DNA from: CBDHEY01 sp965262305
GTDB taxonomy: Bacteria; Pseudomonadota; Gammaproteobacteria; Pseudomonadales; Cellvibrionaceae
Direction: 5' to 3'
Assembly: GCA_965262305.1 (NCBI GenBank)
Contig: CBDHEY010000004.1
Span: 1,178,001 to 1,242,000 of the forward strand
DNA length: 64,000 nt
Below are positions 41,350 to 51,526 of the stretch, one piece after another; position 1 is the first letter of the stretch, and each line of letters begins with the position of its first letter. The notes beneath the pieces were generated by a model. It saw only the letters and a list, made by a program, of their open reading frames with translations. It did not search any database and was not told the DNA's origin. The position numbers were made by a program, and so were the translations under genes.

Positions 41350-41742
41350 TTAATATGCACTGCGACCTGCCACTAAAAACAAAATGCAGATGGCGGCGCT
41401 TAATATTGTTGTAAATGTTAACGCCATTCCTATAACCCTGTACCGAAAGTTTTCTGGTACGCGACTTAAGCCGATCGCATGGATAATTCGTCCTAAAAGT
41501 AACGTTATACATAAAAAATGAATTAGAATAGGTTTGGATTGCAGGTATTCCAAAAAGAATATTAGGATAAGACTAATCGGGACATATTCACTAAAATTGG
41601 CATGGACACGCATCGCTCTAAGCAAGGCTTTATTTTCGCCATGTCCTATAGCAATTTTTTCTCTTCTCCTTGTTAGAAGTGTTCTTACACTCAAAAATAC
41701 GAATATTATTGCAAGTATTGCAGCGTAAAATGCCGTAATCAT
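41350..41742 (-). CDS. MAPEG-family membrane protein, 130 aa
   Basis: Four transmembrane helices in the MAPEG order are present. Conserved residues appear in ALLRAMRVHANFSEYVPI (the Arg/Asn/Glu of helix 2) and LLLGRIIHAIG (helix 3). Family members include glutathione S-transferases and leukotriene-related enzymes; bacterial homologues of this size are generally of unknown substrate. It is monocistronic. Confidence 0.9.
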   Translation of the reverse strand: MITAFYAAILAIIFVFLSVRTLLTRRREKIAIGHGENKALLRAMRVHANFSEYVPISLILIFFLEYLQSKPILIHFLCITLLLGRIIHAIGLSRVPENFRYRVIGMALTFTTILSAAICILFLVAGRSAY

Positions 41743-42091
41743 TTAATAATTCACACCACCATTTCGTTCTAGTTAGTTGCCAATCAGGGAAAACAGGTGA
41801 CAATTGTTGACTTAAATATACTATTTTTGCCTTAGTTTAATAACCCTCATTTTAAACTTTATTTGTTTTTCTTCGTAATCGCTTGAAAAACAAGGCCTAA
41901 GATAAACAATATTATATAGGCCTTAAACTTGCTTAGATTATTGTGTCGATACTATAAAGATAATTAACGAACTGCAATTCAACCAAATTGTAGTTTTATA
42001 AACCTTGACCAAATGGTTCAGGCCGTGACTCAATTTAATTTGAAGTACGCGAAGCTTCTATTTTTAGATTGATCTCACGAAGGGTTAATTA
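41743..42091. other. Upstream region of DUF1800 gene with inverted repeat and promoter
   Basis: TTGCTT (41929-41934) and TATAAA (41953-41958), 18 bases apart, form a plausible plus-strand promoter 134 bases before the DUF1800 gene. Just upstream, AAGGCCTA (41892-41899) and TAGGCCTT (41917-41924) are exact inverted repeats and could bind a regulator. No gene was found here. Confidence 0.5.
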
Positions 42092-43927
42092 ATGAAATTA
42101 TTCACTACACTCATATTATTATTTGCTATTTCAGCTTGCGGTGGTGGCGCGAGTGATTCAGATGGTTCGAGCGGAAACGGCGGTTCTTCACTTCAACCTA
42201 CGACAACTCCTACGTCGACTCCAACTGCTACGCCAACACCCTCAATTACCCTTGATCCTACACCAACAGCGACTCCAGTACCTTTTAATAGCCTGATTGA
42301 TAATGATGAGGCTCGCGAGGCAGTAAGGTTTTTAAATCAAGCGACTTTTGGAGCAAAGGAGGAAACGGTTAGAGCATTGTTAAACTCTGATATGGATACC
42401 TGGTTGAATGAGCAAATGGCGATTCCTCAAACGGTACTGCTGCCTTTGGTCGATGTGCGTATTCGAGAGGTTGGGTTGGACCCCTTTGATAAAACGGATG
42501 ACTCTCATGGGTATATCAAAGACTTGCAACATAGTGACATTTGGTGGGACACGATTGTTAATGGTGATGATCAGCTTAGGCAGAAAATAGCCTATGCGTT
42601 AAGCCAGATTTTCGTTATTTCAAATGTTTCCGACACTCTATTTCACGACGCGCGTGGCGTCACAGATTACCACGATATGCTCGCTAGAAATGCCTTTGGA
42701 AATTTTCGTCAAATTTTGGAAGAGGTGACTTTACATCCGATGATGGGAGAATATCTCAGTATGATTCGGAACGAAAAAGCCGACCTGACGAGAAACATCC
42801 GGCCTGATGAAAACTACGCTCGAGAGCTTATGCAGCTTTTTAGCATTGGTCTCGTCATGCTTAACAATGATGGTTCGGAGATAGAAGATTCAAACGGCGA
42901 CCCTATCCCCACTTACGACCAAGACATCATAAAGGCCTTTGCTCGTGTATTCACTGGCTGGATGTATGGAAATGCACCAACCTGGTATTGGTTTGAGTGG
43001 TTAGCAACCAGTGAGGTTATACCTATGATGGAGTTTAATGACTTTCATGATATGGACGAAAAAACGCTCTTAAATGGCGAAGTCATACCAGCGGGTCAAA
43101 CAGCTCAAGAAGATTTAGAAGACGCTCTCGATAACATATTTACACACCAAAATGTTGCGCCATTTATCAGTAAGCAACTAATACAGCGATTAATTACAAG
43201 TAATCCCTCAGCGGAATACGTCGAGCGGGTAGCGGATGTTTTTAACAACAATGGCAACAATGTTAAAGGTGATATGGCCGCAGTCGTAAGAGCGATTTTC
43301 TTAGACCAAGAAGCTCGCAATGGTCATATTGTTTCGCCAAATACTTTTGGCAAACTAAAAGAACCTGTGATCAAATTATCAATGGTTTTGCGCGCATTCG
43401 ATGCGTCGGGAATTCCGACTATCGATGATGATGAAAATATTAGTCAAAATGCTGTTTTACGTTTTTATGGTACCGGAAGAGAAATGGGACAAAGGCCTTA
43501 TGGTTCACCGTCGGTGTTCAATTTTTATCGGCCTGAATTTAGTCAAACAGGAGAGATTCGAGAAGCGGGTTTGCTATCACCTGAATTCCAAATTCTAAGT
43601 GAAAATCACATAACCGCGATTACCAATCGTATGAGTGCTCTTGCGTTTAATGAAGCTATTACGCCGGAGAATTTTAATTATCTGTGGGATGTAGGCTTTG
43701 TGCATCTCGATTTTTCTGACGAAAAAGCGATAGCGAACTCGACACAAGATTTAATCAATCATTTCAATTTATTACTTATGGCTGGTCAAATGAGCGAGCA
43801 GATGGAAAATTTATTGTTCAATTACATCGAAGCAATTCCGACAAGCGAACAATCATTAATTGATTTGCGGGTGTTTGAGATCATGCAATTGATAAGTATA
43901 TCACCAGAGTTTGCAGTACAGCGATAA
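42092..43927 (+). CDS. DUF1800 lipoprotein, 611 aa
   Basis: A lipoprotein signal (MKLFTTLILLFAISACGGG) and a Ser/Thr/Pro linker (TPTSTPTATPTPS) lead to the DUF1800 domain. Landmarks: EAVRFLNQATFGAKEETV near residue 75, QKIAYALSQIFVIS, YYHDMLARNAFGNFR-like sequence, ENYARELMQLFSIG, and near the end REMGQRPYGSPSVFNFYRPE. The family works together with DUF1501 proteins; both are usually exported. A role in envelope or exopolymer processing is suspected but not established. The next gene is DUF1501 and starts 10 bases later. Confidence 0.9.
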   Translation: MKLFTTLILLFAISACGGGASDSDGSSGNGGSSLQPTTTPTSTPTATPTPSITLDPTPTATPVPFNSLIDNDEAREAVRFLNQATFGAKEETVRALLNSDMDTWLNEQMAIPQTVLLPLVDVRIREVGLDPFDKTDDSHGYIKDLQHSDIWWDTIVNGDDQLRQKIAYALSQIFVISNVSDTLFHDARGVTDYHDMLARNAFGNFRQILEEVTLHPMMGEYLSMIRNEKADLTRNIRPDENYARELMQLFSIGLVMLNNDGSEIEDSNGDPIPTYDQDIIKAFARVFTGWMYGNAPTWYWFEWLATSEVIPMMEFNDFHDMDEKTLLNGEVIPAGQTAQEDLEDALDNIFTHQNVAPFISKQLIQRLITSNPSAEYVERVADVFNNNGNNVKGDMAAVVRAIFLDQEARNGHIVSPNTFGKLKEPVIKLSMVLRAFDASGIPTIDDDENISQNAVLRFYGTGREMGQRPYGSPSVFNFYRPEFSQTGEIREAGLLSPEFQILSENHITAITNRMSALAFNEAITPENFNYLWDVGFVHLDFSDEKAIANSTQDLINHFNLLLMAGQMSEQMENLLFNYIEAIPTSEQSLIDLRVFEIMQLISISPEFAVQR

Positions 43928-43937
43928 AGGCATCGAA

Positions 43938-45323
43938 ATGAAAAATAAAATCAATCGTCGTACGTTGAATCGTAGAAACTTCTTAAAGAATGCTGCTCTC
44001 TTATCTCTATCGAGTTCTAGTATGTTCTCGGTCCTTTCAGGACTCAATCGAGTCCAGGCACAAACCGGATCGTTAGACGACTATAAAGCTTTAGTTTGTA
44101 TTTTCTTATTTGGCGGCAATGATGCGTTTAATATGCTAATACCGCACTCACAGTCAGAGTATGACACCTATCGGGCGACAAGGTTAGATCTAGCAGTTGA
44201 ACGACAAGCGTTATTGCAAATTGCCCCAGTGAACTCTGTTCCCGCAGATTATGGTCTACATCCCAATATGCCAGAGTTGCAGGCACTCTTTGAAGATAGA
44301 AAATTATCGTTTATTGGTAACGTTGGAGCACTAGTAGAGCCAACATCAAAATTACAATATTCCAATAATAGTGTTTTGTTACCGCCACAATTATTCTCAC
44401 ATAACGACCAGCAAAATTTTGTTATGAGCTTGCAAAGTACCAAACCGCAGCAAGGCTGGGCAAGTCGAATGGCAGACATGTTAATGGATGTAAATGGCGA
44501 TGCAGATCTTTCTATGAATATTACGCTCACCGGCGCGAATACTTGGCAATCAGGCGGAATGGTTAACCCCTATTCATTGAACTCGTCTGGAGTAGAAACC
44601 CTTTGGGGATTTAATCCAGACACAACTGATGAGTTTGAGTTAGCGAGGTTAGAGACATTTAATGCGTTATTAGCGCAAAATCAATCCCATTTATTCGCGA
44701 GAGAACATGCTCGTGTGCAAACAAGAGCAATTACATTAGGTGGGCAGGTATCTACTGCGCTTCAAAGTGTTTCCCCGATAACAACAGAGTTTAATTCTGA
44801 AAGTCGATTAGCCAATAATTTGAGAATGGTAGCTCAACTGCTTGGTGCTCGAAGCTCTCTGAACATGAATCGTCAGATTTTCTTTGTCGGAATTGGTGAT
44901 TACGATACACATGGCGATCAGGCTCGACGCCATCCGCTATTAATGACGGAATTAAGTCAGTCGCTTAATTCTTTTTACAGTGCATTGGTTGAGTTGGGTT
45001 TGTCTGACAAGGTAACCACTTTTACTGCCAGTGATTTTGGTCGAACACTCACGAGCAATGGTGATGGAACTGACCATGGCTGGGGAGGACATCAAATTAT
45101 ACTGGGTGACCACATTGATGGTGGTAAGATATTTGGTACCATGCCTGATCTAGCTATCGGTAGTGATGACGACATTGGTGAAGGTCGAATTATTCCAACA
45201 ACCTCAATGGATCAATATGCGGCAACACTTGCTCGATGGTATGGGCTATCGCCTTCAGAAATAAATGAAACCTTTCCTAATTTAGCTAATTTCTCTTCAA
45301 GTGATTTAAGCTTTTTTGTATAA
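43938..45323 (+). CDS. DUF1501 Tat-exported protein, 461 aa
   Basis: The ATG at 43938 gives a twin-arginine signal (RRTLNRRNFLKNAALLSLSS); an in-frame TTG at 43911 overlaps the previous gene. The mature domain carries DUF1501 landmarks: VCIFLFGGNDAFNMLIPH, LHPNMPELQALF, FFVGIGDYDTHGDQARRH, and near the end TFTASDFGRTLTSNGDGTDH. The fold is related to alkaline-phosphatase-type sulphatases. It follows the DUF1800 gene in the same operon. The pair is widespread in marine bacteria with undefined function. Confidence 0.92.
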   Translation: MKNKINRRTLNRRNFLKNAALLSLSSSSMFSVLSGLNRVQAQTGSLDDYKALVCIFLFGGNDAFNMLIPHSQSEYDTYRATRLDLAVERQALLQIAPVNSVPADYGLHPNMPELQALFEDRKLSFIGNVGALVEPTSKLQYSNNSVLLPPQLFSHNDQQNFVMSLQSTKPQQGWASRMADMLMDVNGDADLSMNITLTGANTWQSGGMVNPYSLNSSGVETLWGFNPDTTDEFELARLETFNALLAQNQSHLFAREHARVQTRAITLGGQVSTALQSVSPITTEFNSESRLANNLRMVAQLLGARSSLNMNRQIFFVGIGDYDTHGDQARRHPLLMTELSQSLNSFYSALVELGLSDKVTTFTASDFGRTLTSNGDGTDHGWGGHQIILGDHIDGGKIFGTMPDLAIGSDDDIGEGRIIPTTSMDQYAATLARWYGLSPSEINETFPNLANFSSSDLSFFV

Positions 45324-45422
45324 CATTTTTTGTATTGATGGCAGTTTTAAATCTAGAAAAATGGGTTTAGAAAACCGTGGGTTGCTTCAAGATAAAAAAT
45401 GGAAGCTCTTATACCGAATCAA

Positions 45423-47243
45423 TTATTTTTTTAATTTTGGTATGGTGATTGTAAAGGATGTTCCTTCGTTTAATTCAGATTCAACATGAATATTTCCATG
45501 GAGCAATTTTAATAGTTCCCAGGTTATTGCTAATCCAAGGCCGCTACCACTACCTATCTTGAATTTTGAATTTTCGTCAAACTGCTCAAAGCGTTTAAAG
45601 AGGCGAGATTTATCCTCTTCTCGAATTCCCATTCCAGTATCGGTGATTTCTATGATTATCTGTGTATCTTGTTGAGATAGCTGGACTTGAATCGCCCCTT
45701 CCTTAGTATACTTAATCGCATTACTAATTATATTGTTCAGGATTTGCTTTAATCTTGTTTCATCGGTAAAAGTTGTAGCTTCTTTTGATAACGCAACTTC
45801 CATGATTAAGTTTTTTTCTTCAGCGTGTATTTTGTTTTCCATATAAACTTCTTGAACAAGTTGTCGAACGTCAACAAGCGTCACATTAAGTTCAAATTTT
45901 CCAGCATCAATTTTGCTCAAGTCAAGAAGATCGTTAATTAGGGATAGTAGGTAATTACCACTTTTGTGAATGGTTTCTAATCCTTTTGCCGCCCGTTCAC
46001 TTAGGTTTTTTTCTGTCTTTAATATTCGATTTGAATAACCTAGAACCGAATTTAGTGGTGTTCGAAGTTCATGTGACATATTGGCAATAAACATGGATTT
46101 TGCTTGGCTACTCTTCTCAGCTATTAAAGACTTCTCCTCTAGTTCTTGTTTAATTTTTTCATGTTCTGATATATCCCAATTCACTCCTAACATCTTTACG
46201 GGTTGATTATTTTTATCATGCATAACAGTTGCTATTGCAGCAATATATTTCACCTTGTTCTGCGCTGTTATGATTCTAAAGTTGGTAATAAATTCTTTTT
46301 CACCTGATAAAGCCAGCGCTAATTCCTCTTCACTTTTTTCTTTGTCATCGGGATGCACACTATCTCGCCAGGCTTCATAGGCGCCAGAAAAATTTTTGGG
46401 ATTTTTCTCGTATATTTCATACATGCTCTTATCCCAAATTAGGTTGTTATTTGTTAAATCGTATTCCCACACGCCAATTCCAGATGCTTTATGCGCGAGC
46501 TCAATACGTTCTTTTAACATTAAGTCCTGTTCTCTCTTTTTGATTTGCTCTGTAATGTCTTCAAATAGTCCAAAGAGTCTTATTGGTTTGCCGTTTTTGA
46601 ATTCACTATGTGAAGAGGCTTTAACCCACTTGTGATTTCCTTTAGCGGTTATAAACCTGAGTTCTAGATCATAGGGTTCACCTGTTTCCATTTGACGATT
46701 AACAGCGTTCGTTAGAATGGGTATTGACTCTGGGTGGTAAAAATTCAGGCCGTCCTGCAATTTAGGTTTATAGTTTTTTGGATCTGTTTCATGAATAAGG
46801 TGAACGTGATCACTCCAGAAAAGCTTTTCGGTATCTAAATCTATTTCCCAATAACCAATTTTTTTAAAATTTGTAAGTACTTCCAGATAGGAAGACTTGC
46901 GCTTCGAATCTGTTATATCTGCGGCACTTGCATATATACAATGATTTTGTGGGTCCGATGTGATTTTCCAGTTGAACCAATGATAACTGTTATCGAACTG
47001 TTTTAAACGACAACAAAAAGACGCTGAGCTTGTTAAATAATTAGCATCTGAGATGGTATTTTTTATTGAAGAAATTTCATCCTGATGTATAAAGTCAAAA
47101 AGGGACTTTCCAATTAAGTCAGTTGGAGCATAACCAAGACAACTGGCACAAGAATGATTGGCTTTTATAAAATTTCCATCGCAGTCGATAATACATAGTA
47201 ATTCCTGCGATATGTCAAAAAATGGGTCTGGTAGAGCTGACAT
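45423..47243 (-). CDS. PAS-domain sensor histidine kinase, cytoplasmic, 606 aa
   Basis: No transmembrane helix is present. Three PAS/PAC domains occur at about residues 5-120, 125-240 and 245-365 (each ends with D-I-T/S-E or D-I-T-D). Then come the phosphoacceptor helix (MSHELRTPLNSVLGYSNRIL, His in SHELRTP) and the ATPase domain with N-box (NNIISNAIKYTKEG), G1 (ITDTGMGI) and G2 (GSGLGLAI). No receiver domain is attached, and no response regulator lies next to it, so it is an orphan kinase here. The signal is unknown. Confidence 0.93.
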   Translation of the reverse strand: MSALPDPFFDISQELLCIIDCDGNFIKANHSCASCLGYAPTDLIGKSLFDFIHQDEISSIKNTISDANYLTSSASFCCRLKQFDNSYHWFNWKITSDPQNHCIYASAADITDSKRKSSYLEVLTNFKKIGYWEIDLDTEKLFWSDHVHLIHETDPKNYKPKLQDGLNFYHPESIPILTNAVNRQMETGEPYDLELRFITAKGNHKWVKASSHSEFKNGKPIRLFGLFEDITEQIKKREQDLMLKERIELAHKASGIGVWEYDLTNNNLIWDKSMYEIYEKNPKNFSGAYEAWRDSVHPDDKEKSEEELALALSGEKEFITNFRIITAQNKVKYIAAIATVMHDKNNQPVKMLGVNWDISEHEKIKQELEEKSLIAEKSSQAKSMFIANMSHELRTPLNSVLGYSNRILKTEKNLSERAAKGLETIHKSGNYLLSLINDLLDLSKIDAGKFELNVTLVDVRQLVQEVYMENKIHAEEKNLIMEVALSKEATTFTDETRLKQILNNIISNAIKYTKEGAIQVQLSQQDTQIIIEITDTGMGIREEDKSRLFKRFEQFDENSKFKIGSGSGLGLAITWELLKLLHGNIHVESELNEGTSFTITIPKLKK

Positions 47244-47516
47244 GACTTTTAATTGGATTATCGTTTGGGTTACATTAAGTGTAGTTAATGATTAACCTAG
47301 TGTTGGTAGGTTGTGGCTTACAGTTAAAGTTATGGGTATTTGAGGTTTGTAAATTATCTTGTTTAGAGCTTTACGGGTTCTGGTATGACATATGCTTCTT
47401 CATCTATTTATTTTTACTGGTCTTTAACGAATACTCAGCACTGCTTGTTGCTATTGAACATTTTGTGCACAAACTCTAACAATAAAACTCAGATTTGACG
47501 TACATAAAGGGGACAT

Positions 47517-48896
47517 ATGAAAAAGTATGATTTGGTTGTTATCGGAAGTGGGCCAGGGGGCCAACGCGCGGCTATTCAAGCAGCAAAATTAGGTAAAAAT
47601 GTTGCACTAGTTGAAAAACGCGAGATTGTGGGAGGTGTGACTGCTCATACAGGTACTATCCCTAGTAAAACTCTCCGAGAAGCCGTTTTATACTTAAGTG
47701 GTTGGAAGCAGAAGGGCATTTATGGGCAAAGCTATAAAGTAAAGGATGACATTACTATCGATGATCTATTGCACCGGCTAAACAAAACGGTAGAGCAGCA
47801 AATTGAAGTCATTCGTCATCAGTTGGAACGCAATGGCGTAGATTTGATTAATGGATTTGCTTCTTTTAAAGATGCTAACACAATCAAAGTCACTTCCGGC
47901 GATACCGAGATTTTAATTTCAACTGAAAAAGTTGTTATTGCAACAGGTACTTCGCCGCGTCGCCCACCTGAAATACCCTTTGATGATACGAGTATTATTG
48001 ATAGCGATGGAATATTAGAATTGAAGACTTTGCCGAGAGCGCTTACCGTGATAGGCGCTGGTGTGATCGGAGTGGAATACGCGTCAATTTTTAGCGCTTT
48101 GGATTGTAAGGTCACCCTAATCGATGGGCGTAAAACCATGTTAGATTTTGTTGATACGGATATTATCGACGATTTCAAACATGACCTTACTTCTAGAGGC
48201 ATCACATTACGATTTGGTGAGCGGCCGGAGCGAATGGAGAAAAACGCAGAAGGACGTATCGTGATCCATTTACAAAGCGGTCGCAAGGTGATTTCAGACT
48301 TGGTTATGGTTGCTGCAGGCAGGGTAGGCGGAACGGCAAAACTAAACTTGGATGCTGTTGGTATTGAGCTGGATGATAAAAACCGTGTTGTTGTGGATGA
48401 TTTTTACAGGACGTCGGTAGAAAATATTTACGCCGTTGGTGATGTTATTGGTTTTCCTGCGCTAGCATCAACATCGGCAGAACAAGGGCGCCTGGCGGCT
48501 TGTCATGCCTTTGGACTCGAAGCGAAATCATCACCACACTTATTTCCATTTGGCATTTACGCGGTGCCGGAAATCAGTATGGTGGGTAAAACTGAACAAG
48601 AGTTACAGCAAAACAGTATTCCTTACGAAGTGGGTATTGCTAGAATGCGAGAGATTGCCAGAGGGCAAATTCAGGGTGGTGCTGATGGCATATTAAAACT
48701 GTTGTTTCATTTGGATACCCGCAAGCTTCTGGGTGTGCACATTGTTGGTGAAGGCGCGACCGAATTGATCCACATTGGGCAGGCTGTTATTGCATTTGAT
48801 GGTGGTCTAGATTACCTCGCGGGTGCGGTTTTTAATTATCCTACTTTTGCAGAAGCCTATAAAGTCGCCGCATTAGATGCTTGGAATAGAATGTAG
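47517..48896 (+). CDS. sthA: Soluble pyridine nucleotide transhydrogenase
   Basis: FAD-dependent flavoprotein disulphide reductase-like enzyme that exchanges NADPH and NAD+. The FAD motif GSGPGGQRAAIQAAKLG and the NAD-binding GAGVIGVEYASIFSAL are present. The active-site region reads TGTIPSKTLREA, with no redox Cys pair, as expected of the Si-specific transhydrogenase instead of lipoamide dehydrogenase. YAVGDVIGFPALASTSAEQG closes the FAD domain. Length 459 is close to E. coli SthA (466). Malic enzyme lies next downstream. Confidence 0.95.
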   Translation: MKKYDLVVIGSGPGGQRAAIQAAKLGKNVALVEKREIVGGVTAHTGTIPSKTLREAVLYLSGWKQKGIYGQSYKVKDDITIDDLLHRLNKTVEQQIEVIRHQLERNGVDLINGFASFKDANTIKVTSGDTEILISTEKVVIATGTSPRRPPEIPFDDTSIIDSDGILELKTLPRALTVIGAGVIGVEYASIFSALDCKVTLIDGRKTMLDFVDTDIIDDFKHDLTSRGITLRFGERPERMEKNAEGRIVIHLQSGRKVISDLVMVAAGRVGGTAKLNLDAVGIELDDKNRVVVDDFYRTSVENIYAVGDVIGFPALASTSAEQGRLAACHAFGLEAKSSPHLFPFGIYAVPEISMVGKTEQELQQNSIPYEVGIARMREIARGQIQGGADGILKLLFHLDTRKLLGVHIVGEGATELIHIGQAVIAFDGGLDYLAGAVFNYPTFAEAYKVAALDAWNRM

Positions 48897-49086
48897 TTAT
48901 AGCGCTAACCGGTTTCGTTAGAATGCAATTTGGTATTGTGCTTTTTTATGATTTTTTATTCGTCAATAAGTTAAGAATCATTCATATAAAATTGCTACAC
49001 TTTCTATCTGTGAGAAATTAGTAACGTCAATTGAATTCTATTTTGGTGTCCTCTCATATTTCAGCTAACAGATAAAGAATAATATT

Positions 49087-50784
49087 ATGTCGAGTGATTC
49101 TAAAGAAAAACGCCCACTTTATATCCGCTATGCAGGTCCCGTATTACTTGAGACACCTTTACTTAATAAAGGAAGTGCTTTCACTCGAGAAGAAAGGCAT
49201 TACTTTAATCTCGAGGGACTGTTGCCTCACAACATTGAAAGTATTGAAGAGCAATCAGAGCGTGCTTATCAGCAATTTTGTGCACACTCAAATGATATGG
49301 ATAAGCATATCTACCTCAGAAATATCCAAGATACTAATGAGACTCTTTACTTTAAACTCGTTTCGGATCATCTCGAAGAAATTATGCCGATCATTTATAC
49401 CCCAACGGTAGGGGCGGCATGTGAACAATTTTCTAAGATTTACCGTCGTAAACGCGGTTTATTTATTAGTTACCCAGAAATTGATCGTATTGAAGATATG
49501 CTTCAAAACGCCACAAAACAAAACGTCAAAGTCATTGTTGTAACCGATGGAGAGCGAATATTAGGCTTGGGTGACCAAGGTATTGGAGGAATGGGAATTC
49601 CAGTGGGTAAGCTCGCTTTGTACACGGCATGTGGAGGAATTAGTCCTGCATATACCTTGCCTGTCGTGCTTGATGTTGGTACCAATAACCCCTCTTTGAT
49701 AAACGATCCTATGTATATGGGATGGCGCAATCCTCGAATAAGTGGTGAGGACTATTACGAGTTTGTAGAAAAGTTTATCGATGCGGTAAAACGCCGCTGG
49801 CCAGATGTGCTTTTGCAGTTTGAAGACTTTGCTCAGGCGAATGCAATGCCATTATTAGAGCGATATCGCGATGAACTTTGTTGTTTTAATGATGATATTC
49901 AAGGTACTGCTGCCGTAACAGTCGGGACCTTAATGGCTGCTTCTAAGGCAAAAGGTGAAAGCCTAAAAGACCAAAAAATATGTTTTGTTGGCGCGGGTTC
50001 TGCCGGCTGCGGAATCGCCGAGCAAATCATTCTAGCTATGCAAATGGAAGGTATCTCTGAAGAGCAAGCTAGGAAGCGGATCTTTATGGTCGATCGCTTT
50101 GGGTTGTTAACGAATAACATGCCAAACTTACTACCATTCCAGCAAAATCTTACTCAGGATGCGAGTTTGGCGCAAGAATGGAGTGTTACAGAAGAATCGA
50201 TTGGTCTGTTAGATGTGGTCAAGTGTGGCTTGCCGACAGTGCTTATTGGCGTATCGGGTCAACCAGGATTATTTACAGAAGAAGTAATTCGTGCTTTAGC
50301 ACAAAATGCGGAAAAGCCGATTGTATTGCCGTTAAGTAATCCAACTTCTCGCGCGGAAGCGCGTCCTGTCGATGTTATTTGTTGGACCGAAGGTAAGGCG
50401 ATTGTTGCAACGGGCAGCCCGTTTGCTCCTGTGTTAATTGAAGGCAAAGAATATAAAGTTGCTCAATGCAACAATAGTTATATTTTTCCAGGAATTGGCT
50501 TAGGAGTCCTAGCATCGAAAGCCAAACGTATTACGGATAACATGTTAATGGCCTCGAGTCGCGCATTAGCTGATCAATCGCCTTTACTCGCTGCAAAAGA
50601 TGGTTCGTTGTTACCGGAACTAAAAGATATTCCGGAAGTAAGTAAAAAAATTGCATTGGAGGTTGCTAAGCAAGCAATGCGAGATGAGGTTGCAACCGAA
50701 TTACCTGATGATGCGATAGCGACAAGAATTGAACGAAACTTCTGGGAACCAGAGTATCGGGGCTATCGAAGGACATCGTTCTAG
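49087..50784 (+). CDS. maeA: NAD-dependent malic enzyme
   Basis: Oxidative decarboxylation of malate to pyruvate. The large single-polypeptide form (565 aa, the same length as E. coli MaeA) is recognised by YTPTVGAACEQFSKIYRR, the catalytic GLGDQGIGGMGIPVGKLALY, FEDFAQANAMPLL, CFNDDIQGTAAVTVG and FVGAGSAGCGIAEQI (nucleotide binding). It lies about 190 bases after sthA. The NAD specificity is inferred from family and length, not from single residues. A role in feeding pyruvate from C4 acids fits with ppc nearby. Confidence 0.95.
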   Translation: MSSDSKEKRPLYIRYAGPVLLETPLLNKGSAFTREERHYFNLEGLLPHNIESIEEQSERAYQQFCAHSNDMDKHIYLRNIQDTNETLYFKLVSDHLEEIMPIIYTPTVGAACEQFSKIYRRKRGLFISYPEIDRIEDMLQNATKQNVKVIVVTDGERILGLGDQGIGGMGIPVGKLALYTACGGISPAYTLPVVLDVGTNNPSLINDPMYMGWRNPRISGEDYYEFVEKFIDAVKRRWPDVLLQFEDFAQANAMPLLERYRDELCCFNDDIQGTAAVTVGTLMAASKAKGESLKDQKICFVGAGSAGCGIAEQIILAMQMEGISEEQARKRIFMVDRFGLLTNNMPNLLPFQQNLTQDASLAQEWSVTEESIGLLDVVKCGLPTVLIGVSGQPGLFTEEVIRALAQNAEKPIVLPLSNPTSRAEARPVDVICWTEGKAIVATGSPFAPVLIEGKEYKVAQCNNSYIFPGIGLGVLASKAKRITDNMLMASSRALADQSPLLAAKDGSLLPELKDIPEVSKKIALEVAKQAMRDEVATELPDDAIATRIERNFWEPEYRGYRRTSF

Positions 50785-50824
50785 TTGTCTTATACTTGAG
50801 CAAACTCTAACGAAGCAACCCCTT

Positions 50825-51094
50825 CTAATTTTCTGCTTCGTCCAAGATGCTGAATGAGAGAAAAGTATTAAATAAAAACAGAAATACGACCACATGAAGG
50901 AGTGGGAATGCAATGAGAATTGCACTTGAGAAACACCAGAGGTTTTTGACTAAGCCCTGCCGTTGCTTGTACTCGGCGTGATAACGCCGAAAAAAAGGAT
51001 GGTTTTTATCTGTTACGAATTCTTGAATATAATATTGCGACAGAAAAAATCGTCCTAACATGTTCCAGTAAAAGTTTAATATTCTTAAAAGCAC
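50825..51094 (-). CDS. Small membrane protein, 89 aa
   Basis: One strong hydrophobic segment (about residues 55-85, WCFSSAILIAFPLLHVVVFLF and following) follows an amphipathic N-terminal half rich in Arg, Tyr and His (HPFFRRYHAEYKQRQG). It ends ILDEAEN. No known family was recognised. Convergent with the maeA gene, 40 bases away; the short C-terminal tail is acidic. Confidence 0.72.
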   Translation of the reverse strand: MLLRILNFYWNMLGRFFLSQYYIQEFVTDKNHPFFRRYHAEYKQRQGLVKNLWCFSSAILIAFPLLHVVVFLFLFNTFLSFSILDEAEN

Positions 51095-51526
51095 TTTTTA
51101 ATCTCCACACTCTTTATTGAAGTATAGGTATCAAACTCGATTGAATTTAGCGCCGTAAAACCGTTTTATAGATCAATTGAATCTAAATTTCGCACACTTA
51201 GAGTTCTTTGTACTTTGTTTTTTCTTAGGATTGTGCTTATCGGTTCGAGTTTAAATATTGGATTTAGTAAGAGCGTGATTGTTTCATTTAAGTCGGATCA
51301 CATGGAGATAAGTTATCGAATGTTTGCGGAATATCAAATTAATGGGAAAAGTGGTCGTTACAACTTTCACTAGGAATAGTTCTTGCCCGTAATTATTTCT
51401 TTAGAATTACAGGGTAATAAAACTATAGATGGTCTAGTGATGCACAATTTTTGTGCTAATCGCGTAGAATTGAAATTTTTATATTTTATAGATGTTAACT
51501 AAATTTGATTAATAAATGGGGCAAAT
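51095..51526. other. Long leader upstream of ppc
   Basis: No gene found. An imperfect inverted repeat, CCCGTAATT (51389-51397) with AATTACAGGG (51406-51415), lies about 110 bases before ppc. A second short hairpin (CACAATTTTTGTG) is at about 51440-51453. Both could belong to a leader RNA but neither is followed by a T run. The rest is A+T-rich. Confidence 0.4.

Noticed and set aside
47288..47479. 63-codon hydrophobic frame before sthA
   Set aside because: No ribosome-binding site, Cys- and Phe-rich composition and no conserved pattern; likely chance.
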